Below are positions 9,235 through 19,722 of a stretch of 64,000 nt of DNA, in pieces; positions within the stretch are counted from its first letter, which is position 1; each line of letters opens with the position of its first letter. Source of the DNA: Bacillus pumilus (GTDB lineage Bacteria > Bacillota > Bacilli > Bacillales > Bacillaceae). The stretch spans positions 1,612,001 to 1,676,000 of the forward strand of contig NZ_CP046128.1 of NCBI RefSeq assembly GCF_038738535.1, in the 5' to 3' direction. Below the pieces are notes generated by a model. That model saw nothing but the letters and a program-made list of their open reading frames with translations. It made no database searches and had not been told where the DNA came from. The translations under genes and the position numbers were made by a program.

Positions 9235-11811
9235 ATGGCAAGTTATACGCCCATGATACAGCAATATTTAAAGATCAAGGCAGAGTATCAAGATGCCTTT
9301 TTATTTTTTCGCTTAGGCGATTTTTATGAGATGTTTTTTGATGACGCAAAAGAAGCGGCACAAGAATTGGAAATTACGTTAACAAGCAGAGATGGCGGGA
9401 CAATACCAATGTGCGGTGTTCCTTATCATTCTGCTTCTGCATACATAGAACAATTGATTTCAAAAGGCTACAAAGTCGCGATTTGTGAGCAGGTGGAAGA
9501 TCCTAAAACGGCAAAAGGTGTAGTCAAAAGAGAAGTCGTTCAACTCATTACACCAGGTACGGTGATGGATGGTAAAGGATTAAGTGAAAATGAAAACAAC
9601 TTCATTGCCTCTGTGACAAAGTTTGAAAATGGATATGGACTTGCACTTTCCGATTTATCTACCGGTGAAAACATGGCGGCGTTCATTGATCGATTAGATG
9701 AAGTCGTGTCTGAAATTTATTCTGTCGGTGCAAAAGAAATTGTGGTGTCAAAGCAGCTGGATGAAGAAACAGTCAAGACCTTAAAGGAACGGTGCCAAGC
9801 GACCATTTCATACGAAGATAGTGATGAATTGATCGATGAAGCTGAGCGACTCGTGTCCCGCCTGAGCGAGCAACTAAGATCGGCCTTTTTGACATTATAT
9901 GCCTATTTAAGAAGAACGCAAAAAAGAAGTCTCGATCACCTTCAGCAAGTTCAAGTGTTTGAGCTCGAACAAACAATGAAAATTGATCTTTACTCAAAAC
10001 GAAATCTTGAACTAACAGAGACGATCCGCTCAAAAAGCAAGAAGGGCTCTTTATTATGGCTGCTAGATGAAACAAAAACAGCGATGGGCGGAAGGCTGCT
10101 CAAACAATGGATCGACCGGCCGTTAATTCGCCTTTCGCAAATTAAAGAGCGTCAGGAAATGGTGCAAATTTTGATGGATCATCTCTTTGAACGAGAGGAT
10201 CTGCGAGAACGGTTAAAGCAAGTATATGATCTCGAACGTTTAGCTGGCCGTGTCGCATTTGGCAACGTGAATGCCCGTGATCTCATTCAGTTAAAAGAAT
10301 CCTTAAAACAAGTGCCAGCCATTAAAGAGCTTGTGCATTCATTGCCAGAGGAAATGGCGAAATCAAGAGCGAATGATATTGACCCTTGTGGTGACTTACT
10401 TGATTTATTAGAAGATGCGCTATATGAGAATCCGCCGATGACGTTAAAAGAAGGCAATTTAATTAAAGACGGCTACAATGCAAAATTAGATGAATACCGT
10501 GATGCCAGCCGAAATGGGAAGGACTGGATTGCACGGCTTGAACAGCAAGAAAGAGAATACACAGGCATTCGCTCCTTAAAAGTCGGGTTTAATAAAGTGT
10601 TCGGTTATTATATCGAAGTGACACGCGCGAATACGCATCTTCTGGAGGAAGGGCGTTATGAAAGAAAACAAACGCTTGCCAATGCAGAGAGGTATATTAC
10701 ACCTGAATTGAAAGAAAAAGAAGCGCTGATTCTTGAGGCAGAATCAAATATAAGCGAACTGGAATATGAACTATTCGCAGCTCTCAGGGAACAAGTGAAA
10801 GTCTATATTCCGAGATTACAGCTGCTCGCAAAACAAATGAGTGAGCTGGATGCCCTCCAATGTTTTGCGACTGTCAGTGAAAAGCGCCGTTATATCCGTC
10901 CGGAATTCTCAGAGGATGAGGTGGATGTCATAGATGGCCGTCACCCAGTCGTTGAAAAAGTGATGGATCATCAGGAGTATGTGCCAAATGACTGCCATAT
11001 GGGAAAAGGCCGGCAAACCTTACTCATTACTGGACCGAATATGTCAGGGAAAAGTACGTATATGAGACAAATGGCGCTTATCTCAATTCTTGCGCAAATT
11101 GGCTGCTTTGTGCCGGCATCAAAGGCGACCCTTCCGATCTTTGATCAAATCTTTACACGCATTGGTGCGGCAGATGATTTGATTTCTGGTCAGAGTACTT
11201 TTATGGTAGAGATGCTTGAAGCAAAAAATGCGATGGTGCATGCAACGAAAAACAGCTTGATCTTATTTGATGAAATTGGACGCGGGACAAGCACTTATGA
11301 TGGAATGGCTCTTGCGCAGGCAATCATTGAATTTGTTCACGATCATATTGGTGCCAAAACGCTATTTTCTACACATTACCATGAGCTCACAGTCCTGGAG
11401 TCTCAATTAAGCGAGCTGAAAAATGTCCATGTACGTGCTGAAGAGCATGAAGGCACGGTCGTTTTCTTACATCAAATCAAAGAGGGGGCAGCTGATAAAA
11501 GCTATGGTATTCATGTAGCTCAGCTTGCTGAATTGCCTGATGCCATCATCGATAGGGCCCAGACCATTTTGACGGAGCTTGAGAGCGGTTCACATGAAGT
11601 GACCCCGCACGTATCTGCAGCCCCAAAAACAGAAAAGACCGAGGAAAAACAGCAGCTTTCTTTCTTTGAAGTAGAAGAAAAACCGCAAACTAAACCAGTT
11701 CTAAAACAGAAAGATCAAGCGGTGATCGAGGAATTAAAGTCATTCAACCTAATGGACATGACCCCGCTCGAAGCGATGACAAAGCTATATGAATTGCAAA
11801 AGAAATTATAA
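9235..11811 (+). CDS. mutS: DNA mismatch repair protein MutS
   Basis: 858-aa MutS, the ATPase clamp that binds mismatches and recruits MutL. Domain I mismatch-binding motif [15 protein letters not shown] (Phe-x-Glu wedge) is near residue 25-40; lever/clamp domains follow; the ATPase has Walker [11 protein letters not shown] (around 600), Walker [14 protein letters not shown] and the STHYHEL switch. The last residues after LSFFEVEE form the linker that binds the sliding clamp DnaN (QLSFF) and the dimerisation tail. Starts at ATG 9235 after GAGGG; mutL follows 20 bp later in one operon. Confidence 0.98.
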   Translation: MASYTPMIQQYLKIKAEYQDAFLFFRLGDFYEMFFDDAKEAAQELEITLTSRDGGTIPMCGVPYHSASAYIEQLISKGYKVAICEQVEDPKTAKGVVKREVVQLITPGTVMDGKGLSENENNFIASVTKFENGYGLALSDLSTGENMAAFIDRLDEVVSEIYSVGAKEIVVSKQLDEETVKTLKERCQATISYEDSDELIDEAERLVSRLSEQLRSAFLTLYAYLRRTQKRSLDHLQQVQVFELEQTMKIDLYSKRNLELTETIRSKSKKGSLLWLLDETKTAMGGRLLKQWIDRPLIRLSQIKERQEMVQILMDHLFEREDLRERLKQVYDLERLAGRVAFGNVNARDLIQLKESLKQVPAIKELVHSLPEEMAKSRANDIDPCGDLLDLLEDALYENPPMTLKEGNLIKDGYNAKLDEYRDASRNGKDWIARLEQQEREYTGIRSLKVGFNKVFGYYIEVTRANTHLLEEGRYERKQTLANAERYITPELKEKEALILEAESNISELEYELFAALREQVKVYIPRLQLLAKQMSELDALQCFATVSEKRRYIRPEFSEDEVDVIDGRHPVVEKVMDHQEYVPNDCHMGKGRQTLLITGPNMSGKSTYMRQMALISILAQIGCFVPASKATLPIFDQIFTRIGAADDLISGQSTFMVEMLEAKNAMVHATKNSLILFDEIGRGTSTYDGMALAQAIIEFVHDHIGAKTLFSTHYHELTVLESQLSELKNVHVRAEEHEGTVVFLHQIKEGAADKSYGIHVAQLAELPDAIIDRAQTILTELESGSHEVTPHVSAAPKTEKTEEKQQLSFFEVEEKPQTKPVLKQKDQAVIEELKSFNLMDMTPLEAMTKLYELQKKL

Positions 11812-11831
11812 TATAAGGTGAGGTGAGCAAA

Positions 11832-13733
11832 ATGGCAAAGATTATTCAGTTATCCGATGACCTATCCAATAAAATTGCTGCAGGTGAAGTAGTCGAGCGT
11901 CCGGCTTCTGTCGTAAAGGAGCTTATGGAAAATGCAATTGATGCAAGCAGTACAGTGATTGAAATCGATGTAGAAGAAGCAGGTCTTTCCTCTATTAGAA
12001 TGATTGATAATGGTGTTGGAATCGATGCTGAAGATTGTAAGCTCGCCTTTCAGCGCCATGCAACGAGTAAAATCAAAGATGAAAATGATCTGTTCCGTGT
12101 CAGAACGCTCGGATTCAGGGGAGAGGCGCTGCCAAGTATCGCATCTGTCTCTCATCTAGAAATGAAAACAAGTACTGGTGAAGGAGCTGGAACGCACCTG
12201 GTACTGCAAGGCGGAAAGATCATTTCAGAGAAAAAAACCTCTGGCCGCCGCGGTACCGAGATTGTCGTTACCAACTTATTTTACAATACGCCTGCCCGCT
12301 TAAAATACATGAAAACCGTTCATACGGAGCTTGGCAATATATCGGATGTCGTCAATCGAATTGCGCTGGCTCACCCAGAAGTATCGATTCGCTTGCGACA
12401 TCAAGGGAAAGTCCTGCTTCAGACGAATGGAAACGGGGATGTGCGGCATGTGCTTGCGGCCATTTACGGGACAGCTGTTGCGAAAAAAATGGTGCCGCTT
12501 CACGTGCAATCACTTGATTTTGAAGTGAAAGGATATATCTCCTTGCCAGAAGTGACAAGGGCATCACGGAATTATATGTCTTCTGTTGTAAACGGCAGAT
12601 ATGTTAAGCATTTTCCGCTCGTGAAAGCGGTCCATGAAGGGTATCACACCCTGCTGCCGATTGGCCGCCATCCGATTACATTTATTGAGATGAAGATGGA
12701 CCCCATTTTAGTGGATGTGAACGTTCACCCTTCGAAGCTTGAAGTGAGACTAAGTAAAGAGCAGGAACTTCATGAGCTAATCAAACAAGGAATTAAGGAA
12801 GTATTTCAAAAGCAGCAACTCATTCCAAGTGCTTCGGTACCAAAGAAAGCACCAATGCCAGCTATCAAAAATGAGCAGCAATCCTTAACCTTTGATGCGA
12901 AAAAAATAAACACAAGCGTGTCGGAAACGCCGCTATCCTATCAGCCGGAGCCTCTCGAATCGGTTGTATACGAGACAAGTCAGACGGGTACATATGGGAC
13001 GCCTGAGCAGGAAAAGACTGAGGCGTCATCACCCGTATTTTATGAAGATGCTCCATCTGAGCGTGTTCAGTTAGAGGAATCCGCCGCTTCACTAGAATAT
13101 GAAGAGTCGGTACTGAGAGAAGATGTTGCAGAAACCATTTCAGAAAACGAACGTGTTCCAGTCATGTATCCCATCGGGCAAATGCACGGCACATATATTT
13201 TGGCTCAAAATGAACGAGGGCTTTATATTATCGATCAGCATGCGGCCCAGGAGCGAATCAAGTATGAGTATTATCGTGAGAAGGTAGGAGAGATCAAGCA
13301 GGAAGTGCAAGAAATGCTCGTCCCATTAACATTCCACTACTCGAAAAACGATATGCTGATTATTGAAGAGCATAAAGAGATACTAACGAAAGTGGGCGTC
13401 TTCTTAGAGCCTTTCGGTTCAGGAAGCTACATTGTTCGGTCGCATCCGCAGTGGTTTCCAAAAGGGGAAGAGGCTGAACTGATCGAAGAGATTATAGAGC
13501 AAGTGCTAGATGAGAAGCGTGTTGATATCAAAAAATTGAGAGAAGAAGCGGCGATCATGATGAGCTGTAAAGGTTCTATCAAAGCAAATCGCCATTTGCG
13601 TCATGATGAAATCAAAGCCTTATTAGATGAACTCCGGCAGACAAAGGACCCCTTCACTTGTCCGCACGGCCGGCCGATCATCATTCATCACTCGACATAT
13701 GAAATGGAAAAAATGTTTAAACGGGTCATGTGA
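11832..13733 (+). CDS. mutL: DNA mismatch repair endonuclease MutL
   Basis: 633-aa GHKL ATPase with a C-terminal endonuclease domain, acting after MutS in methyl-independent mismatch repair. N-terminal motifs: [27 protein letters not shown] and [13 protein letters not shown] low-complexity linker (about 335-440) precedes the C-terminal domain, where [14 protein letters not shown] carries the metal-binding DQHAxxExxxxE motif and [12 protein letters not shown] and CPHGRPII are conserved partners. ATG 11832 is chosen over GTG 11823 because AAGGTGAG sits at the right distance and the protein then begins MAKIIQLSD like B. subtilis MutL. Confidence 0.97.
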   Translation: MAKIIQLSDDLSNKIAAGEVVERPASVVKELMENAIDASSTVIEIDVEEAGLSSIRMIDNGVGIDAEDCKLAFQRHATSKIKDENDLFRVRTLGFRGEALPSIASVSHLEMKTSTGEGAGTHLVLQGGKIISEKKTSGRRGTEIVVTNLFYNTPARLKYMKTVHTELGNISDVVNRIALAHPEVSIRLRHQGKVLLQTNGNGDVRHVLAAIYGTAVAKKMVPLHVQSLDFEVKGYISLPEVTRASRNYMSSVVNGRYVKHFPLVKAVHEGYHTLLPIGRHPITFIEMKMDPILVDVNVHPSKLEVRLSKEQELHELIKQGIKEVFQKQQLIPSASVPKKAPMPAIKNEQQSLTFDAKKINTSVSETPLSYQPEPLESVVYETSQTGTYGTPEQEKTEASSPVFYEDAPSERVQLEESAASLEYEESVLREDVAETISENERVPVMYPIGQMHGTYILAQNERGLYIIDQHAAQERIKYEYYREKVGEIKQEVQEMLVPLTFHYSKNDMLIIEEHKEILTKVGVFLEPFGSGSYIVRSHPQWFPKGEEAELIEEIIEQVLDEKRVDIKKLREEAAIMMSCKGSIKANRHLRHDEIKALLDELRQTKDPFTCPHGRPIIIHHSTYEMEKMFKRVM

Positions 13734-13740
13734 TCAAATG

Positions 13741-13786
13741 AAAAAAAGACAAAGGGCTAAAATAAAAATCATTTTAGCCCTTTGTC
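13741..13786 (-). terminator. Terminator for the convergent secreted-protein gene
   Basis: A 16-bp perfect stem (GACAAAGGGCTAAAAT at 13748-13763 with its complement at 13771-13786) followed on the minus strand by seven T. Confidence 0.8.
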
Positions 13787-13794
13787 ACAATCTG

Positions 13795-13822
13795 AAGCGC
13801 TCTTATAAGAGCGCTTTTTTAT
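13795..13822 (+). terminator. Terminator of mutSL
   Basis: Perfect palindromic stem AAGCGCTCTTA/TAAGAGCGCTT running into TTTTTATTT on the plus strand. Confidence 0.85.
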
Positions 13823-14359
13823 TTAGCATCCACAAGGATTTGGCGGTGTGACCACAACTGGTCGTGTTTGAATATCAAGGGTGTCCTCTGCATAAAATTT
13901 AGAACCAATGCTAAGCGCACGGTTTTCTGCGCGGAACGTGTATGTACCTGCAGCAGGAAGTACTTTATGAGAAAGTTGTAATTTATATTGTGAAATTCCT
14001 AATAAATCGATTCTAGCTGGAATGCGGACAGTTTTTCCACTGTTCAAAATGTAGCTGTCTTTTAATGCTTTTCCATTGAAGATGTCTTTTGTTGTCGCTT
14101 GAAAGCCTGCAGGCAATGTGAACTCAATGGCACCGATACTTAAAACAGAATTTGGGCGGTATGTCAGCTCAATGTCAGAAAAAGACCATTCCTGCTTACT
14201 TGTACCTGTAATTTTTGCATAAAGTTCAGCTGGTCTTGCATTCGTTGATGCTTTGCCTTCCTCCGTTTTGACTCCTTCTGCGGATGCGGCAATCGGTACC
14301 GATAGTGCCATGACCAGTGTAAGCATTCCCATCATGATCATTGTCCATGTTTTTTTCAT
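13823..14359 (-). CDS. Secreted protein of unknown function
   Basis: 178-aa protein with a clear signal peptide: MKKTWTMIMMGMLTLVMA, then a hydrophobic core ending in AASAEG, a likely signal peptidase I site. The mature part is beta-rich with alternating polar and aliphatic residues and no catalytic motif I recognise; it ends in a proline-rich tail PPNPCGC. The fold could be immunoglobulin-like, as in adhesins or coat-associated proteins, but that is a guess. AGGGGGAAGG precedes ATG 14359 by about 7 nt. Transcribed toward mutL, with its own terminator. Not recognised as any B. subtilis gene. Confidence 0.8.
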   Translation of the reverse strand: MKKTWTMIMMGMLTLVMALSVPIAASAEGVKTEEGKASTNARPAELYAKITGTSKQEWSFSDIELTYRPNSVLSIGAIEFTLPAGFQATTKDIFNGKALKDSYILNSGKTVRIPARIDLLGISQYKLQLSHKVLPAAGTYTFRAENRALSIGSKFYAEDTLDIQTRPVVVTPPNPCGC

Positions 14360-14483
14360 TTCTTCCTTCCCCCTTGTTGAATATAGGTAAATAATAGATG
14401 ATTACACCCATTATTTACCTACAAGGTTACCATATTCCTATATGGTATTAAATGGTATATTATACCCTTATTTTGACACTTGT

Positions 14484-14882
14484 TTAGTAATAACGGGGGA
14501 AAAACGCATTTGGTTGGTTCATTCCATAACCATGGCCTGTCATTTGCTGATTTGGCATCATCATATGCATATCTTGATATCCGTATGGATGATATGGCAT
14601 CATTCCGTATCCACCATAGTGGCCAAGATGATGGTGATCTTTCATTGGAACATGTGAAAAGGCATCATGCTGATTTGGAAACGGCGAATAGGTTGAATGA
14701 TGATGCGGATAGTGTCCGCTGTACATATCTTTTTTACCGGTATGATCATGCTTTGGCATATTCATAGGATCCTGCATGTTTGGCGCGACCACATGCTCAT
14801 GATTGGCTGTATACACATTCTCAAATGTATGATAGGGATTTTCTTGGTGATGATGATTCATTGGGCTATTCATATTGTTCAT
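14484..14882 (-). CDS. His/Met-rich small protein, possibly spore coat
   Basis: 132-aa protein with strongly biased composition: many His, Met, Pro, Tyr and Gly (NHHHQENPYH, HYPHHHSTYSPFP, KDHHHLGHYGGYGMM). No signal peptide, no membrane segment, no catalytic motif. Such His/Tyr/Gly-rich proteins are common in Bacillus spore coats, and a metal-binding role is conceivable; neither is shown. ATG 14882 is preferred because AAAGGATG lies 9 nt upstream; an in-frame ATG at 14894 overlaps that ribosome site. It lies in a run of three minus-strand genes of odd composition between mutL and the CarD-like gene. Confidence 0.65.
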   Translation of the reverse strand: MNNMNSPMNHHHQENPYHTFENVYTANHEHVVAPNMQDPMNMPKHDHTGKKDMYSGHYPHHHSTYSPFPNQHDAFSHVPMKDHHHLGHYGGYGMMPYHPYGYQDMHMMMPNQQMTGHGYGMNQPNAFFPRYY

Positions 14883-15008
14883 TTGATATCTCATCCTTTA
14901 TGTCAGGTTGCCATATCCTATGAGCATGATCCGTTTCATGAGCCTATCCATATGAAAAAAACCGGCTTTTCAGCCGGGAAAACGAAAAACAGGTGAAAGC
15001 GTCAATTG

Positions 15009-15242
15009 CTAATATGAGAAGCCATGTCTTCTTCTACGACGCTTCTTACAGCTGCTGCAGACACTTTTAGGACAGTAATAGGGATCGTAGCTTCTAGAAG
15101 TATCCCAGAAATCGCTCTCAAACCATTTATCTTTTTTATGATGAAACTTTTTTTCTTTACATGGATCCTCATGGCAATGATCGTCATGCTTTTTATAACA
15201 GTTTGAGTGGGAATGTTTGCACTTGCACTTGCATTTGCACAT
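15009..15242 (-). CDS. Cys/Lys/His-rich small protein, possibly spore coat
   Basis: 77-aa protein beginning MCKCKCKCKHSHSNC and ending in an Arg run (KKRRRRRHGFSY). It has about ten cysteines and many Lys/His, with an acidic aromatic middle (WFESDFWDTSRSYDPYYC). AGGAGGG lies 7 nt before ATG 15242; the upstream extension to 15350 lacks a site. A sigma-K-like -10 (CATATACTA) sits 30 bp upstream, which with the cysteine-rich basic composition points to a cross-linked coat or crust protein. No homologue recognised. Confidence 0.65.
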   Translation of the reverse strand: MCKCKCKCKHSHSNCYKKHDDHCHEDPCKEKKFHHKKDKWFESDFWDTSRSYDPYYCPKSVCSSCKKRRRRRHGFSY

Positions 15243-15271
15243 TGTCATCCCTCCTAAATGTGACTCAATGC

Positions 15272-15280
15272 TAGTATATG
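15272..15280 (-). promoter_or_regulatory. Sigma-K-like -10 element upstream of the Cys-rich gene
   Basis: CATATACTA on the minus strand matches the sigma-K -10 consensus CATANNNTA. I see no convincing AC at -35, so this is tentative. Confidence 0.4.
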
Positions 15281-15456
15281 CAAGAATAAGACAAGGGGAC
15301 TGGATGATGGCGCTTTTTTTGTAAAAAAAGGCTTTTTCTGAAAAACTCAAATAAAAAGAATTGACTAGTGCTAAAATAACATGATAGAATATAAATTTTT
15401 ATCCACCGATGAAATGTGTTATAATCATAATGTGAATACTTTCGGAGGTGGCGGAT

Positions 15457-15930
15457 TTGTTTCAAATAGGTGATAAAATTGTTTATCCTATGCATGGTGC
15501 CGGTGTGATTGAAGGAATGGAAGAAAAAGAGATTTTAGGTAAGACGGAGGAATATTTTCTGATTCAAATGCCGAATATGCAGATGATGATCCCAAGAGGC
15601 AGAATCAATCAACTAGGTATACGTCCGGTAGCAGATCAAGCAACGCTAAAAGTTGTGATGAACAATTTTGCAGAAGAAACAAACGACGACACGCTTACTT
15701 GGAAGCAAAGATATGATGAAAATCTGAAAAAGCTAAAAACAGGTGCGATCGAAGATGGTGCAGACGTTGTCAAAGATCTGATGAGACGCAATCAGAAGAA
15801 AGCATTAAATTCAAGTGAAAAGAAGATGCTTGAAGATGCACGAGGCATGTTAGTGAGTGAGATTTCTCTTGCACAAGGACTGTCGCAAGATGAAGTCCTT
15901 TCAGCTTTAGAGAATGAACTAAGAGTTTAA
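15457..15930 (+). CDS. CarD/CdnL-family transcription regulator
   Basis: 157-aa protein with an N-terminal CarD/TRCF RNA-polymerase-interaction domain (FQIGDKIVYPMHGAGVIEGMEE) that contacts the beta subunit, followed by a helical DNA-binding C-terminal half (residues about 75-157: WKQRYDENLKKLKTGA, VVKDLMRRN). Family members stabilise open complexes, notably at rRNA promoters. The start is TTG 15457, because GGAGGTG ends 6 nt upstream; the upstream GTG 15448 lies inside that site. Resembles B. subtilis YdeB by memory. A strong terminator follows. Confidence 0.88.
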   Translation: MFQIGDKIVYPMHGAGVIEGMEEKEILGKTEEYFLIQMPNMQMMIPRGRINQLGIRPVADQATLKVVMNNFAEETNDDTLTWKQRYDENLKKLKTGAIEDGADVVKDLMRRNQKKALNSSEKKMLEDARGMLVSEISLAQGLSQDEVLSALENELRV

Positions 15931-15950
15931 TGATGGATATACAGTAATTG

Positions 15951-15993
15951 GCTGTAAACAGAAGGGCATACCTTTTGTTTACGGCTTTTTTTG
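15951..15993 (+). terminator. Terminator of the CarD-like gene
   Basis: Long stem (GCTGTAAACAGAAGG with CCTTTTGTTTACGGC, including G-T pairs) and a 5-nt loop, then seven T. Confidence 0.85.
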
Positions 15994-16242
15994 TTTGAAA
16001 TCAGAAGAATATGTCCATTTTTGTAGGTGATTTTAACTAAAGCTAAAATAAGGTCATACGATGCAGTTTTTATTCAAGCAATGAATGATTCAAAGAAGTC
16101 AGAAATACCTAGGGCAGCATAAAAAACAGGTAAGTTCTCCTGATTCGTTCAAATGAGCCGGACAACCTTTGAATTCTGTTAGCCATTGATAGTAAAATAA
16201 TGCGATAAGATGACACCTAAGAGAATGAAAAGGAGCGGTGAA

Positions 16243-16992
16243 ATGAAAAGGCTACTGATATGTGGATTCATCTTTCTGATCCTGTGTGCTCTTTTAATGG
16301 TGAAATGCAGCCATTCTGTTCAAGAAAAAAAAGAGCAAAAGCAATATCAAGAAGAGGTAGAAAAGTATCAAAAAGAGCGAAAAAAAGGGGATCAATATGA
16401 AAGCTTTAAACAGCTTATCCGACATGAAAGAGAAGGCTATGAAATAGAATTTCACGAAAAGGGTGGAAGTGATTTACTCGTCTTTTCTCCTCATGGAGGG
16501 GAAATTGAACCAGGAACAAGTGAAATTGTAGAAGCATTTCAAGAAAAGTACTCTACGTATTTGTTTGAAGGAACAAAACAAGACAATAATCGTGATTTGC
16601 ATATTACAAGCACCAAGTTTGATGAACCGATATTGGTTCAAATGATTAAAACGTACCCCTTCTCCATTTCCATCCACGGCTATAAAAGTGATAAAAGACA
16701 CACGCTAGTTGGCGGGACAAACGAAAAAATGCAAAGAGCAGTTGTACGAGAATTAAAGGATCGAGGATTTTCTGCAGAAATGGTGCAAGAAGGCGAACGG
16801 CTTTCAGGAACAGATCCCAAAAATATTAATAATCGAAATGCGAGTGGTGAAAGTGTTCAGCTAGAAATTAGTACGGCGCAGAGGGAAGCCTTTTTTGACA
16901 ATTTTGATACGAGAAAAGGAAAGAAAAAAGCATTCAGACGTTATATCAGTGCTTTAAAAGAAGTATTAAGAGAATTTGACCCATCTTCGTAG
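16243..16992 (+). CDS. DUF867 family protein, poly-gamma-glutamate hydrolase-like
   Basis: 249-aa membrane-anchored protein: MKRLLICGFIFLILCALLMV is a signal or anchor segment, then a Lys/Glu-rich linker, then a DUF867 domain (about 60-245). Conserved blocks are FSPHGGEIEPGTSEIVE, YSTYLFEG, LHITSTKFDEP, SIHGYK and ESVQLEIS; the His and Glu in these blocks are the expected zinc ligands of the PghP-type hydrolases that cut poly-gamma-glutamate. The product faces outward. ATG 16243 has AAAGGAG 7 nt before it. A close paralogue (ymaC, 20307) lies 3.3 kb downstream. The ~250 bp upstream shows no other gene. Confidence 0.8.
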   Translation: MKRLLICGFIFLILCALLMVKCSHSVQEKKEQKQYQEEVEKYQKERKKGDQYESFKQLIRHEREGYEIEFHEKGGSDLLVFSPHGGEIEPGTSEIVEAFQEKYSTYLFEGTKQDNNRDLHITSTKFDEPILVQMIKTYPFSISIHGYKSDKRHTLVGGTNEKMQRAVVRELKDRGFSAEMVQEGERLSGTDPKNINNRNASGESVQLEISTAQREAFFDNFDTRKGKKKAFRRYISALKEVLREFDPSS

Positions 16993-17157
16993 AAAAACCG
17001 TTTTGATGGGCAAAATTACTCCATTTAAACTTGGTAAAAAAGATAGAAATATGCGAAATGAACATAAATTATGTAATAACTTACAATTTGCCTTAAAAAC
17101 ATAAATTATGTAAAATAATAGTTATCAGTTTGATATGATAGAATGGGGCTGAAGTGG

Positions 17158-18306
17158 ATGGCACACAAAATACCATCTTCCGAAGTAGGTGTAAAGATCA
17201 ATCAATGGTACACGCATATTTGCAAATTTGAAGTCGAACAAGCAAACGATATGAAGCGCCTTGTTGAAGAAGAAATTCATGAGATGGAAGAGGATCAAGA
17301 TTTACTTCTATATTATTCTCTAATGGATTTTCGCCATCAAATGATGCTTCAGCATTTAACGCCAGTCCATGCAGGGAGTGAAACGCTTCAAGCCGTGTCT
17401 TTTCCGAAAGAAATGGAAGATGGAGAAGATGAGATGACAGGCTTGCTCGGCTATTACTTTCATTTTTTCCATGGAATGTATGCGTTTATCCAGCGCCGGT
17501 ATATCGAGGCTATTTCCTATTACAAGCATGCGGAACATCAACTGATCTTAGTGACAGATGAGATTGAAAAAGCGGAATTTTACTATAAAATCGCTGAAGT
17601 ATACTATCATATGAAACAAACTTATTTCTCCATGCATTATGCTAAAAAGGCGAGAGACATTTATAAGAAACATCAGCTTTATGGAAAAAGAAGCATTCAA
17701 TGTGATTTTGTCATGGCAGGTAATTGGATTGATGTGAGTCAGCACCAAAAAGCGCTTCCTTATTTAGAAAAAGCGTTAAAGGTCTGTGAAGTGATGGAAC
17801 GGCAAGAATGCACATCTTATTTTAAAGCGATGGCTCTTAATAACTTAGGTGCTTGTCATTATAGTATGGGAACGTATCATACAGCGACTGTCTTTTTTGA
17901 ACAAGCCATTTCCCTTTATCAAAAAGATCAAGCATCCACGATGATCAAATCATTATTTTCACTTGCCCTTACTTGTTTTAAACTCGGAGATATCCAGCGG
18001 GCGGGCGAGGCTATACGTAAAGGAATGAAAGAGGCTTGTTTATTGGAAGATGAAATTTATCAGTTGAAATTCCAATTTTTGCAGGCGCTTTATATAGAAA
18101 AAGACAGCTGTGAGCAATTAAGGTCGGCCCTTTTTGGTCTGCGAAGCAAAAAAATGTTTGCTGATTTAGAGGAATTAGCACTTGATGCGGCTAATTATTA
18201 TAAGGAACGCGACATGTACAAGGAATCTTCCACTTTTTTTGAGATTGTGATCGAAGCGCGTACGCACATTCAAAAAGGAGATGAGATGTATGAGAACGAA
18301 GCATAA
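17158..18306 (+). CDS. Rap-family response-regulator aspartate phosphatase
   Basis: 382-aa Rap protein: N-terminal three-helix bundle (SEVGVKINQWYTHI, MEEDQDLLLYYSLMDFRHQMM) followed by about seven TPR repeats. Rap proteins dephosphorylate Spo0F or block ComA or DegU, and are inhibited by imported Phr pentapeptides. Start ATG 17158 is chosen by comparison with Rap N-termini; an in-frame ATG at 17143 is possible. No phr gene follows: only an 18-codon ORF at 18290-18346 overlaps the end, with no signal sequence. It therefore looks like an orphan Rap. Confidence 0.88.
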   Translation: MAHKIPSSEVGVKINQWYTHICKFEVEQANDMKRLVEEEIHEMEEDQDLLLYYSLMDFRHQMMLQHLTPVHAGSETLQAVSFPKEMEDGEDEMTGLLGYYFHFFHGMYAFIQRRYIEAISYYKHAEHQLILVTDEIEKAEFYYKIAEVYYHMKQTYFSMHYAKKARDIYKKHQLYGKRSIQCDFVMAGNWIDVSQHQKALPYLEKALKVCEVMERQECTSYFKAMALNNLGACHYSMGTYHTATVFFEQAISLYQKDQASTMIKSLFSLALTCFKLGDIQRAGEAIRKGMKEACLLEDEIYQLKFQFLQALYIEKDSCEQLRSALFGLRSKKMFADLEELALDAANYYKERDMYKESSTFFEIVIEARTHIQKGDEMYENEA

Positions 18307-18362
18307 CATGTCAGCTGCTCAAGTAGATGAAAGACTTCACACGTAATAACAGACAAACAACA

Positions 18363-18393
18363 CCCTTTACGAATCAACGTAAAGGGCTTTTTT
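18363..18393 (+). terminator. Terminator between the orphan rap and aprX
   Basis: Stem CCCTTTACG/CGTAAAGGG with a 6-nt loop followed by CTTTTTTT on the plus strand; it lies between converging genes. Confidence 0.85.
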
Positions 18394-18396
18394 AAT

Positions 18397-19722
18397 TTAT
18401 TCTTTGATGGCCTTTTCTGCGTCAATGGCACCTGCTCCGTAAATCATCGGGTCATCTCCAGACCACTTACTTGTATTTTCTTTTAACAGGGTTTTGACAT
18501 TATCGGGCGTTAAATCTGGTGAATGCTCTAAAAGAAGAGCGCAAATACCAGCACAAATCGGTGTTGCCATAGATGTGCCAGATAACGTCGTGTAATCGTC
18601 ATCGACTCTGCTTGATTTATCGAGTTTATCTAGAAAGGACCTTGGTGATCTAAGAGAGACGATGTTTACTCCTGGTGCGAGAATATCAGGCTTTGTTTCA
18701 CCATAAACAGTAGGGCCTCTGCTCGAAAATGGTGCCACGATATCATCGTTTGATTCTGGTGTATTCCGGTCATCAAAAGCGCCAACCGTAATAACTTTTT
18801 GACTGACGGCAGGGCTCGCAATCGTTTGGCTGTTAGGACCAGAGTTTCCGGCAGCGACGCATACAACAATGCCTTGATCCCAAGCAGCATTGACAGCGCG
18901 CACCATCGGATCGTCTTGTTCGTCATCATAACGCTGGGCATCTCCGCCTAGTGACATACTCATAATATGAATCGGATCATCAGGATGATCTTCATTGAAC
19001 TGGATGCACCATTCAACCCCTTCTATAATAGTAGAAAGTGATCCAGCCCCTTGTTTATTTAACACTTTCACGCCAATTAAATTAGCTTTTGGAGCAGGTC
19101 CTTTGTACAAGCCATCTGAGGCAGCTCCGTCTCCAGCTACATCTCCAGCGCAGTGAGTGCCATGCCCGTTATCATCATAAGGCTTTGTTTTTTGCTTGAC
19201 TAAATCCACAAAATCGCGAATTCTTCCTTCTAGATCTTCATGCGGATAAATCCCTGTGTCAATGACAGCGACCGTAATACCTTCCCCTGTTAAGGTTGTA
19301 CCGTTTCGGATGACTTCATCAGTATGACTTGCTTGTGTGGCCACATCCAGAAGTGCATGAACTTTCCGGTCTAAATAAATTTTACGAATATGCTCACCAT
19401 TCGCTAACAGCTCCTCTAAAGCAGCCGGTGTTAGGTCAGCAGCGCAGCAGTCGATATGTGAAAAGTGCCGTTTAATTTTTGTTTTTCTATTTTTTTTCAT
19501 GAACTGTTTTGCGCTTTGAATACCTGCTTCGACCGCACCTTCCTTAAATTCAATGATCACACGAAGCTTCTTTCTCTTCTTTAATCTTCCTTCCAAGAAA
19601 CGATGAAGAAAGCATGGCGTCCATTTAAAAGGTTTATAAAGGTGAAGGACGGTTTCTCTTAAAGGCTGATCCAGTTTACTAGCTTGTGTTCTGACCATTT
19701 GCACCATAGAAAATCCAAACAT
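18397..19722 (-). CDS. aprX: Intracellular-type subtilisin-like serine protease AprX
   Basis: 441-aa peptidase S8. Catalytic triad blocks are Asp in AVIDTGIYPHEDL, His in DNGHGTHCAGDVAG and Ser in SGTSMATPICAG, with the oxyanion Asn in AAGNSGPNS. An N-terminal pro-region of about 130 aa has no signal peptide, in keeping with B. subtilis AprX, a cytoplasmic protease of stationary phase that is not essential. Position and direction (convergent to upstream genes, followed by ymaC-ymaD) match B. subtilis. Start ATG 19722 is preceded by GGAGGGC on the minus strand. Confidence 0.95.
   Translation of the reverse strand: MFGFSMVQMVRTQASKLDQPLRETVLHLYKPFKWTPCFLHRFLEGRLKKRKKLRVIIEFKEGAVEAGIQSAKQFMKKNRKTKIKRHFSHIDCCAADLTPAALEELLANGEHIRKIYLDRKVHALLDVATQASHTDEVIRNGTTLTGEGITVAVIDTGIYPHEDLEGRIRDFVDLVKQKTKPYDDNGHGTHCAGDVAGDGAASDGLYKGPAPKANLIGVKVLNKQGAGSLSTIIEGVEWCIQFNEDHPDDPIHIMSMSLGGDAQRYDDEQDDPMVRAVNAAWDQGIVVCVAAGNSGPNSQTIASPAVSQKVITVGAFDDRNTPESNDDIVAPFSSRGPTVYGETKPDILAPGVNIVSLRSPRSFLDKLDKSSRVDDDYTTLSGTSMATPICAGICALLLEHSPDLTPDNVKTLLKENTSKWSGDDPMIYGAGAIDAEKAIKE

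Noticed and set aside
18290..18346. phr gene after the rap at 17158
   Set aside because: 18 codons only, no hydrophobic signal segment.
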